Below, piece after piece: positions 42,258 to 49,231 of a DNA stretch of 49,231 bases. Made by a program: the position numbers and the translations under genes. The DNA comes from Chitinophaga pinensis (GTDB lineage: Bacteria; Bacteroidota; Bacteroidia; NS11-12g; UBA9320). The notes beneath the pieces were generated by a model, which was not told where the DNA came from, ran no database searches, and worked only from the letters and a program-made list of their open reading frames with translations. The stretch lies in NCBI GenBank assembly GCA_945897885.1, contig CAMDGU010000017.1, forward strand, positions 1 through 49,231, written 5' to 3'. How positions within the stretch are numbered: position 1 is the first letter of the stretch; every line of letters starts with the position of its first letter.

Positions 42258-44738
42258 ATGCATTCAATAATTTATTTAGTCCCTGCATTAGGGATAGTTG
42301 GCTTAATTGTAATGGCCATTAAAAGTGCTTGGGTTAGCAAGCAAGATGCCGGTGATGCCAATATGCAAGAACTTGCAGGCTACATTGCTAAAGGTGCAAT
42401 GGCTTTTTTAAAGGCAGAGTGGAAAGTTTTAGGAATTTTTGTTGCTTTTGCAGCAGCATTGTTAGCCTATTCAGGTACTATTCATGAAGTGAATGGTAAA
42501 GAAATTCATTCAAGTTGGATAATATCAATTGCATTTATTATTGGTGCAGTTTTTTCAGCTACAGCGGGTTATATTGGTATGAAGGTAGCTACAAAAGCAA
42601 ACGTTCGTACTACTCAAGCCGCTCGTACTAGCTTAAAACAAGCGCTTAAAGTTTCATTTACAGGCGGAACTGTAATGGGACTTGGTGTTGCGGGTTTAGC
42701 GGTTTTAGGTTTAGGAGGATTATTTATTGTTTTTCTTGGAGTATTTGCTGATTTAGGTGAAAATACTGTAAAAACAGCCATAGAAGTTTTGACAGGATTT
42801 TCATTGGGTGCTGAATCGATTGCATTGTTTGCGCGTGTTGGCGGTGGTATTTACACTAAAGCTGCTGACGTAGGAGCTGACCTTGTAGGTAAAGTAGAGG
42901 CAGGTATTCCTGAAGATGATGTAAGAAACCCTGCTACAATAGCAGATAACGTAGGAGATAACGTAGGGGATGTGGCCGGTATGGGAGCTGATTTATTCGG
43001 TTCTTATGTTGCCACAATTTTGGCCACTATGGTTTTGGGACAAGAAATAACTGTTGAAGATAAATTTAATGGCATGTCACCAATTTTATTGCCAATGGTA
43101 ATTTGTGGTCTTGGTATTTTATTTTCAATTGTAGGAACTTGGTTTGTAAGAATAAAAGATGAAAAATCAAGTGTTCAAAATGCTTTAAATTTAGGAAATT
43201 GGTCTTCTATTATACTAACGGTTGTTGCTTCCTTTTTTGTTGTAATGTGGATGCTTCCTGAAACTTTAAGTTTAAGAGGATATGAATTTTCAAGTATAAA
43301 TGTTTTTTATGCTATCGTTGTAGGTTCATTGGTTGGGGCAATTATGAGTATTGTTACTGAATATTACACTGCTATGGGCAAACCTCCGGTAAATTCAATT
43401 ATTCGCCAATCAGCTACCGGACATGCAACAAATATAATCGGAGGATTAGCAGTAGGTATGAAATCTACCGTTATTCCAATTATAACTCTAGCTGCTGGTA
43501 TTATGGCTTCTTATTATTTCGCAGGATTATATGGTGTGGCTATTGCTGCTGCAGGTATGATGGCAACAACAGCTATGCAATTGGCTATTGATGCATTTGG
43601 TCCTATTGCAGACAATGCAGGTGGAATTGCTGAAATGAGTCAATTACCTCCTGAAGTTCGTGAACGTACAGATAACTTAGATGCCGTTGGAAATACAACT
43701 GCTGCAACCGGAAAAGGTTTTGCAATTGCTTCTGCTGCCTTAACTTCATTGGCATTGTTTGCTGCCTTTGTTGGTATAGCAGGAATAGATAGTATCGATA
43801 TTTATAAAGCTCCTGTTTTAGCAGGTTTGTTTATAGGTGGTATGATTCCATTTATTTTCTCAGCCCTTTGCATTCAGGCTGTGGGAAGAGCAGCCATGGA
43901 TATGGTTCAGGAGGTTCGTCGCCAGTTCAGAGAAATTCCGGGTATTATGGAATATAAAGCCAAGCCAGAATACGAAAAATGTGTTGCTATTTCTACTAAA
44001 GCTTCAATCCGTGAAATGATGATGCCTGGTGCTATTGCTTTAATAACTCCTTTAATCGTTGGATTCATTTTTGGACCAGAAGTTTTAGGCGGATTGTTAG
44101 CAGGTGTAACTGTTTCAGGGGTGTTGATGGGAATATTCCAAAGCAATGCAGGTGGAGCTTGGGATAATGCAAAAAAATCATTTGAAAAAGGTGTGGAAAT
44201 AAATGGTGAAATGTTTTACAAAAAATCGGAACCACATAAAGCATCAGTAACTGGTGATACAGTTGGTGATCCATTTAAAGATACATCAGGTCCTTCTATG
44301 AATATTCTTATCAAATTAATGAGTATTGTTTCATTGGTTATAGCCCCTTATATTTCAGGAATTGGAAGTACAGCTTCAACCGAGAAAGACTGCTGTGACA
44401 AGCCTGAGGCTAAAACAGAAATGAGTTGCTGCGGTGCTGAGCATGAGGCAATGAGTGAAGGTTGCGACATGGATAAATGTGCCACCATGACCAAAGAAGA
44501 ATGTGCTAAAATGTGTGATGATAATAAATGTTCGCCTGAGCAACGCGAAAAATGCTTAGCAATGTATGATAAGGATGGTAAATTTATAGGTAAAGGCTGT
44601 GACATGGATAAATGCGCTACTATGACCAAAGAAGAATGTGCCAAAATGTGTGAGGATAACAAATGTTCGCCAGAACAAAAAGCTAAATGCATGAGCATGT
44701 ACGATAAGGACGGTAAGTATATCGGTCCTAAAAAATAG
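42258..44738 (+). CDS. hppA: K+-dependent membrane pyrophosphatase with Cys-rich C-terminal tail
   Basis: An 826-residue ion-pumping pyrophosphatase. Residues 1 to about 710 are the normal 16-helix core with the PPi-binding segments [35 protein letters not shown] and [24 protein letters not shown] has Ala where K+-independent enzymes have Lys, so it should be K+-dependent and pump Na+ and/or H+ while splitting cytosolic pyrophosphate. From Cys712 on there are 115 extra residues with 16 Cys, including two 45-residue repeats. This extension is not part of the family's usual length. The pRiA4b-like gene and miaA follow. Confidence 0.9.
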   Translation: MHSIIYLVPALGIVGLIVMAIKSAWVSKQDAGDANMQELAGYIAKGAMAFLKAEWKVLGIFVAFAAALLAYSGTIHEVNGKEIHSSWIISIAFIIGAVFSATAGYIGMKVATKANVRTTQAARTSLKQALKVSFTGGTVMGLGVAGLAVLGLGGLFIVFLGVFADLGENTVKTAIEVLTGFSLGAESIALFARVGGGIYTKAADVGADLVGKVEAGIPEDDVRNPATIADNVGDNVGDVAGMGADLFGSYVATILATMVLGQEITVEDKFNGMSPILLPMVICGLGILFSIVGTWFVRIKDEKSSVQNALNLGNWSSIILTVVASFFVVMWMLPETLSLRGYEFSSINVFYAIVVGSLVGAIMSIVTEYYTAMGKPPVNSIIRQSATGHATNIIGGLAVGMKSTVIPIITLAAGIMASYYFAGLYGVAIAAAGMMATTAMQLAIDAFGPIADNAGGIAEMSQLPPEVRERTDNLDAVGNTTAATGKGFAIASAALTSLALFAAFVGIAGIDSIDIYKAPVLAGLFIGGMIPFIFSALCIQAVGRAAMDMVQEVRRQFREIPGIMEYKAKPEYEKCVAISTKASIREMMMPGAIALITPLIVGFIFGPEVLGGLLAGVTVSGVLMGIFQSNAGGAWDNAKKSFEKGVEINGEMFYKKSEPHKASVTGDTVGDPFKDTSGPSMNILIKLMSIVSLVIAPYISGIGSTASTEKDCCDKPEAKTEMSCCGAEHEAMSEGCDMDKCATMTKEECAKMCDDNKCSPEQREKCLAMYDKDGKFIGKGCDMDKCATMTKEECAKMCEDNKCSPEQKAKCMSMYDKDGKYIGPKK
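44460..44729 (+). repeat. Two 135-bp repeats coding the Cys-rich tail units
   Basis: Units at 44460-44594 and 44595-44729 encode [19 protein letters not shown] and on, with Cys spacing C-x4-C-x7-C-x3-C-x4-C-x7-C in each. Most base differences between the units are synonymous (about 12, against about 7 changed residues, none at Cys). So the repeats have been kept under protein-level selection. Confidence 0.9.
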
Positions 44739-44812
44739 TAAAGAGTTAAAAACTAAATGTTAAAAGTAGTTTGATTTCTTTTAACTTTTAACTTTAAGCT
44801 TATAACCTAAAA

Positions 44813-45607
44813 ATGCAAATAATATATAAATTCAGGGTACATTTTGAAGACCACGATGATGTGGTAAGGTTTATTGATATTGATTCTACTTCAAGTTTCG
44901 CTGATTTTCATAAAATAATACAAGAGTCCGTTGGGTTTGATGCTACAAAGGCTTACACGTTCCACATGTCGAATGATTTTTGGAGAACTGACGCTCAAAT
45001 TTGTGATTCGGAACCTCGTGAAGAATCCTCCTCTAAATTACCTAAGCAAACGATCCTTAATAAATTTATAAATGACCCACATCAACGGTTTATTTATATG
45101 TTTGACCCTGATTTGGTTTGGACATTTTATATCGAATTGGTAAAAATTCAGAAGGCTGAACCGCATAAAAATTATCCCCTTGTAGCCCGCAAAGAAGGTG
45201 AAGCACCAAAACAATACAAGTTAAAAGGTAAATTACCCGGTGCCACAGCCAATCTTACAGAATATGATAAAATGGCTGAAATGCTTATTGCAAGCCGTTT
45301 GATGGAAGATTTGGCTAAACCCGAGGAAGATTTTGAGGCTGATGAAATTGATTTGGATGAAACAGAAGGTGAAGAAATGCCGGATATTAAAATTCCTGAA
45401 ATTACAAAAGCCCCAATCATTAAAGAGCGTGTTTCCTTTGATTTAAAATTTGATGAAGAAGAATTGAAAATTGATTCAGATGATTTGGATTTCTTGGAAG
45501 GTGAAGAAGTAGATGAAGAGGAAAAGGAATTGGGTGAAGACGATGACCTTGGGTTTGACGACTTAGGTTATGGTGGGTCTGATGATAATAATGAAGATGA
45601 TTATTAG
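44813..45607 (+). CDS. pRiA4b ORF-3/TnpR-passenger-like protein with acidic tail
   Basis: A 264-residue protein. Residues 1 to about 135 fit the plasmid pRiA4b ORF-3 / IS1096 passenger family fold (YKFRVHFEDHDDVVRFIDI, then YTFHMSNDFW, then FIYMFDPDLVWTFYIEL). The rest is a very acidic, probably disordered region rich in Glu/Asp with short LDFLEGEE-type stretches. It is not itself evidence of a mobile element: there are no terminal repeats and it lies 8 bases before miaA, as in a stable operon. Function unknown. Confidence 0.78.
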   Translation: MQIIYKFRVHFEDHDDVVRFIDIDSTSSFADFHKIIQESVGFDATKAYTFHMSNDFWRTDAQICDSEPREESSSKLPKQTILNKFINDPHQRFIYMFDPDLVWTFYIELVKIQKAEPHKNYPLVARKEGEAPKQYKLKGKLPGATANLTEYDKMAEMLIASRLMEDLAKPEEDFEADEIDLDETEGEEMPDIKIPEITKAPIIKERVSFDLKFDEEELKIDSDDLDFLEGEEVDEEEKELGEDDDLGFDDLGYGGSDDNNEDDY

Positions 45608-45615
45608 CCAATGCG

Positions 45616-46515
45616 ATGGCTACCTTTCAACCAACTTTAATTGTAATTTGCGGCCCTACTGCTTCTGGCAAAACAGATTACGCAATACAATTAGCCCGCT
45701 ATTTTAATACCGAAATACTTTCTGCCGACAGTCGCCAGGTTTACAAAGAAATAAGTATTGGTACTGCTAAACCTTCAGCTCAACAATTATCCCTAATTCC
45801 CCACCATTTCATTAACCATTGCTCCATTCATGATACCTACAATGCGGGTATTTTTGAAAGGGAAGCTTTACTATTATTAGAACTTTTATTTACAAAACAT
45901 AAGGTAGTAATAGCTGCCGGCGGTACCGGTTTGTATATAAAAGCCCTATGTGAAGGGTTAGATGATTTACCAAAAGCGAATGACATTCTTCGACAGCTAC
46001 TTCAAATAGAATTGGATGAATATGGTGTTGATTATTTATTTAAAAAGCTTCAAAATTTGGATAGTGAAGGGAGCAAAACCATTGACAGCAAAAACCCTCA
46101 CCGTGTTATGCGGGCCTTGGAATTAACAATAACTACCGGTAAATCAATCCTCGAACTTAAAACCAATCCCATTCAATCCCGCCCCTTCAAAATTGTTAAA
46201 GTAATGATGGACGTTGATAGGCAAACGCTTTACCATCGAATAAATACAAGGGTAGATGAAATGATAACGGCAGGACTGATGGAGGAAGTAAAATCGGTTC
46301 ATCTTTATAAAAATCTTAAAGCCTTGCAAACGGTAGGTTATAGTGAACTGTTTGATTATTTTGATGATAAATGCTCATTACCGGAAGCCATTGAAAAAAT
46401 AAAGCAACATACCCGAAACTATGCCAAGCGGCAATTAACTTGGTTCAGGAATGAAAAGGATTTAATACCTCATAAACTGTTTTCTGAGAATAATTTAAAG
46501 GAATCTAAAGAATGA
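45616..46515 (+). CDS. miaA: tRNA dimethylallyltransferase
   Basis: The 299-residue enzyme has the P-loop GPTASGKTDYA near residue 12, then LSADSRQVYKEISIGTAKPS, AGGTGLYIKALCEGL and the C-terminal TRNYAKRQLTWFR motif, all diagnostic of MiaA. It adds a dimethylallyl group to A37 of tRNAs reading UNN codons. The ATG at 45616 was chosen because it gives the correct family start; another ATG 5 bases upstream is out of frame. It lies 8 bases after the acidic-tail gene. Confidence 0.95.
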   Translation: MATFQPTLIVICGPTASGKTDYAIQLARYFNTEILSADSRQVYKEISIGTAKPSAQQLSLIPHHFINHCSIHDTYNAGIFEREALLLLELLFTKHKVVIAAGGTGLYIKALCEGLDDLPKANDILRQLLQIELDEYGVDYLFKKLQNLDSEGSKTIDSKNPHRVMRALELTITTGKSILELKTNPIQSRPFKIVKVMMDVDRQTLYHRINTRVDEMITAGLMEEVKSVHLYKNLKALQTVGYSELFDYFDDKCSLPEAIEKIKQHTRNYAKRQLTWFRNEKDLIPHKLFSENNLKESKE

Positions 46516-46565
46516 TTCACAACAACAATCCTGAATAAATTTAGTTCTATGAATTGAGTTATGCC

Positions 46566-49231
46566 TTATCTTATTAAATGAAAAACTCCTTTGTGGAAAT
46601 GCCTAAAATAGTCTTGGTCAAAAACCTCAACGGTATAAGCATATACTCCAACTGGAGCATCTTTTCCATTCCAGTTATTTTCAGGATTATCAGATTCAAA
46701 TAATACACCACCCCATCTGTCATATATAATAAGCTTAAACTGTTTAACCCCTCGAGTACTTATTAGCAATTCATCATTAAGACCATCACCATTAGGTGTA
46801 AAAGCATTAGGTACATAAAATTTAAAAATATCTTTTATCCTAATTCTTATGATAGTATCATCCAAACATCCTTCCTTACTTGTTATCTTAAGCGTAACGA
46901 AAAAATTCCCGGTATCTTTATACTCCATTTCTATGTCCTGCCGTGAATCTGTTTTTAAAATTTGACCATTCCCAAAATCCCAACTATTTATAATAGAGGG
47001 AGTACTAAGGTTTTTAAAAACAATGATAGGGTTTTCTATATCTGTAATTTCAGGCAAAGCTTTAGAAATAGATTTTACAGGAGGAATACTCACGGTGCAA
47101 GATGCAGTGTCGCTTTTTGACGTGCAGTTATCTTTTAAAATTACTCGGTAATAGTTGGTTTTTAATGGTGAAACCACTTTGTTTTTTCCTTGCCCCAAAT
47201 TATTATTCCAAGCAAATGAATAAGCCAAACTATCACCACCGCTGCCATCAGTAAATAAAACAACAGATTGTCCAAGGCAAATAGATGTATCTTTTAAATA
47301 ACTTATTTTTAAAGGAGGCCTTACATTAATATTTACAAACTTGGTTATCGTGTAATTGGTGCAACTGTCTGTTATCAAAAGCTTTACTTTTGTAGATATG
47401 GCAAAAGTTCGAAAAAGGGTTTCACCTATTCCCAACCAATTATTTTTATCATCATACCATTGTATGTTATAACTATCTGTTTTACCGCCTTGCACCTTTG
47501 CATAAAGTTTTGCTATAGCCCCTTTACAAATAAGTGTATCGGGCATTATTGTAGCTTTAAGACTATCGCGATAGTGAACACTAAATTTTAAAGTATCTTT
47601 GCATCCGTATGAATTGTTCATTGCCAAAATGTAATTCCCTTTTACATTTATATTTCGTTTGCCAATTGTAATATTATCGTTCCACTTATAATTCGTAATA
47701 AAATTTTGTTTTGCTGTAGCATCTACCAATAATTTGCTTCCTATACACAACACGGTATCTTTTGGTAATTTAAGCTTTCTAATGTTTGCAAATACTACCT
47801 TTAAACTATCTATGCTTTCACACTGACCCTTTACCGTCCGCAATTTATAAACCCCCGTTTTATTTACGGTAATTGTATTGGTTGTAGCACCGGTATTCCA
47901 GTAAAACTGGCTACTTTGCCCTGGATTCATTGTGCTAATAGTATAATTGGTATCATTGCAAACAACGACAGAATCCTTTCCAATATTTATGCCAATTCCA
48001 CTAAATGGTTCCTCGGTAGTGCAAATTGTTTGCAATCTAAATTTAATTATGGTTTCCGTTATCTCAGGCATATAATCTTCCATCCTTATATTTATATTAT
48101 TTCTAGATAATACAAAGCTGCTATCAGGCAGTGCATCTATAGGTGCTTGCTTAGGAAAATTTATGGCAGCAGGTTGGCTTGAACAAAAAAATGGATTATC
48201 CAATTTTGATTTGGTTAATATTGGGTACTCTCCCTTTTTATTGCCACCTATGCTAATAGAAAGTACATCCTTATTATTATTCACCAGTTCAAAATCACTA
48301 ATTTTCCAAAATGATTTGCCGACAATTTTACCCTCTATATTTTTATTAATAAAACTTCTTGGTTCAATACATACAATTGTTCCAATATTCCCTCCTGCAC
48401 CATAACCTCCTCCAAAAATATAATTAGAAACGTTCCTCCTCTCATAAGAACCGCCTGGAACAAATTGTTCCTTAATACTCATTAATATCTTGTTATTCTT
48501 ATAATCGTATAAAGTAGAACCTCCATAAAACAACAAACTATCGTTAACTTGAGAAGCCACTTCACCTCCCATATAAATTGGTGGAGCATCAAAACGATAA
48601 CTCTTTATTTGTGACAAATTGGTATCAATTGTAGAATAGAATTGTCTATTGTGAACTAATGTAATTTTGCCATTTAAATAATAAATACCAAAACCAAATG
48701 TTTGATTCCTAATATTAAATTTATTATAAATTTTAGCCGCATTAAGGAGCATAAAATTATTATCTAAAATTAATATTAAGCCAAAACTAGTATCTGAATT
48801 GGATTTATAATTGGGTAAATAAATAGCAAACTTATTATCTGACATTTTACATATACCTGATTCTGAATAACTTTCAATTAAATAATCATTAAAATATATT
48901 TTTCTTGAGGATACCAATTTCCCGTTGGAATCAAATTTTAATAAAGGGGAAAAAATCGAAGAATTACCTTTGCTTGGGAAAGAAATTAAATTGTTCTCCA
49001 AGATTATAGTTTGATTAGTTTCTATATAATTAGAATAATAATTTTTCAAATCATACCTAAATGCAATTTTATAGTTTCTACACCCGTCTATTTTAAATAA
49101 ATATATGTTAGACCTATTTTGATGATCATAACCATAAATTAGTATTGATGAATCAGGAAATTGATGTATTTGTTTGAATGATGAATAGCTTATAACTTTA
49201 TCAGCCACAAATTCCTTTTGAAAATATTGTG
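46566..49231 (-). CDS. Large T9SS type B surface protein, 5' end beyond right edge
   Basis: The frame is open from the right edge to TAA at 46566-46568, about 888 residues, with no start codon or signal peptide visible inside the window. A GTG at 49206-49208 is in frame but upstream codons remain open, so the true start is outside. The first ~300 residues look like beta-propeller-like repeats. A series of Ig/SprB-like modules follows (for example SICLGQSVVLFTDGSGG), then a PKD-type domain (SWDFGNGQIL). The end is a gliding-motility-associated type B sorting domain: FYVPNAFTPNGDGLNDELL, YDRWGGVLFES and WNGKDAPVGVYAYTVE. It should be exported by the type IX system and held at the surface. Confidence 0.9.
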   Translation of the reverse strand, partial: QYFQKEFVADKVISYSSFKQIHQFPDSSILIYGYDHQNRSNIYLFKIDGCRNYKIAFRYDLKNYYSNYIETNQTIILENNLISFPSKGNSSIFSPLLKFDSNGKLVSSRKIYFNDYLIESYSESGICKMSDNKFAIYLPNYKSNSDTSFGLILILDNNFMLLNAAKIYNKFNIRNQTFGFGIYYLNGKITLVHNRQFYSTIDTNLSQIKSYRFDAPPIYMGGEVASQVNDSLLFYGGSTLYDYKNNKILMSIKEQFVPGGSYERRNVSNYIFGGGYGAGGNIGTIVCIEPRSFINKNIEGKIVGKSFWKISDFELVNNNKDVLSISIGGNKKGEYPILTKSKLDNPFFCSSQPAAINFPKQAPIDALPDSSFVLSRNNINIRMEDYMPEITETIIKFRLQTICTTEEPFSGIGINIGKDSVVVCNDTNYTISTMNPGQSSQFYWNTGATTNTITVNKTGVYKLRTVKGQCESIDSLKVVFANIRKLKLPKDTVLCIGSKLLVDATAKQNFITNYKWNDNITIGKRNINVKGNYILAMNNSYGCKDTLKFSVHYRDSLKATIMPDTLICKGAIAKLYAKVQGGKTDSYNIQWYDDKNNWLGIGETLFRTFAISTKVKLLITDSCTNYTITKFVNINVRPPLKISYLKDTSICLGQSVVLFTDGSGGDSLAYSFAWNNNLGQGKNKVVSPLKTNYYRVILKDNCTSKSDTASCTVSIPPVKSISKALPEITDIENPIIVFKNLSTPSIINSWDFGNGQILKTDSRQDIEMEYKDTGNFFVTLKITSKEGCLDDTIIRIRIKDIFKFYVPNAFTPNGDGLNDELLISTRGVKQFKLIIYDRWGGVLFESDNPENNWNGKDAPVGVYAYTVEVFDQDYFRHFHKGVFHLIR

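Noticed and set aside
44813-45607. Insertion sequence, because of the IS1096 passenger-like family name
   Set aside because: There is no transposase, no terminal inverted repeat and no target duplication; the gene sits tightly before miaA.

Overview
The window comes from a low-GC member of the Bacteroidota. Evidence for this is the set of proteins with type IX secretion (T9SS) C-terminal signals of both type A and type B, an SprB-repeat surface protein, TAnnTTTG-type promoter boxes just upstream of several starts, and a K+-dependent membrane pyrophosphatase. No genus can be assigned from sequence alone.

Layout. 1-6282 (minus strand): the 5' part of a repetitive SprB-like surface protein, then two TMTC-like membrane glycosyltransferase/TPR proteins. 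6526-6950: a decayed small exported protein gene. 7015-16237: an ion channel, an aminotransferase/omega-amidase pair, a lipoprotein, an S9 peptidase, a TolC/periplasmic-adaptor pair lacking its usual MacB partner, an intact HicAB toxin-antitoxin module and a DUF1569 protein. 16297-18293 (minus): a T9SS protein, a hypothetical protein and a DUF6629 membrane protein.

18484-26461 is a DNA-damage-tolerance island. It holds an AlkB-like dioxygenase, an S24 self-cleaving repressor with two dyad operators at its own promoter, an active-site-complete DinB polymerase, a short DnaE-type polymerase, and an SRAP (YedK/HMCES) protein. It looks richer in GC than its flanks and is full of palindromic repeats. 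The 3' end of dnaE occurs three times in 1.9 kb. Between copies 1 and 2 lies a HicBA module whose toxin has a nonsense codon; between copies 2 and 3 lies the SRAP gene. Copies 1 and 2 differ mostly at synonymous sites, which suggests scars of allelic replacement.

26882-35756: a MORN-type lipoprotein, a Na/Pi cotransporter and a tight five-gene operon (persulfide dioxygenase-rhodanese, hmgA, hpd, a fatty acid desaturase, tryptophan 2,3-dioxygenase) for aromatic amino acid breakdown. The last gene's stop codon lies inside a broken copy of a T9SS sorting domain; the intact version sits 2 kb downstream at the end of a secreted protein gene. 38023-38864 is a DUF3179 pseudogene with three in-frame stops. 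Three tRNA genes (Ser-GCT, Pro-TGG, Arg-TCT) follow on the minus strand.

39473-49231: a two-module CbbX-like AAA+ ATPase with a duplicated, unrecognised N-terminal domain; a membrane pyrophosphatase carrying an unusual tail with 16 cysteines; a pRiA4b ORF-3-like protein; miaA; and a large T9SS type B surface protein that runs off the right edge. The cysteine-rich pyrophosphatase tail, the triple dnaE 3' end and the duplicated AAA+ N-terminus are the most unusual observations.
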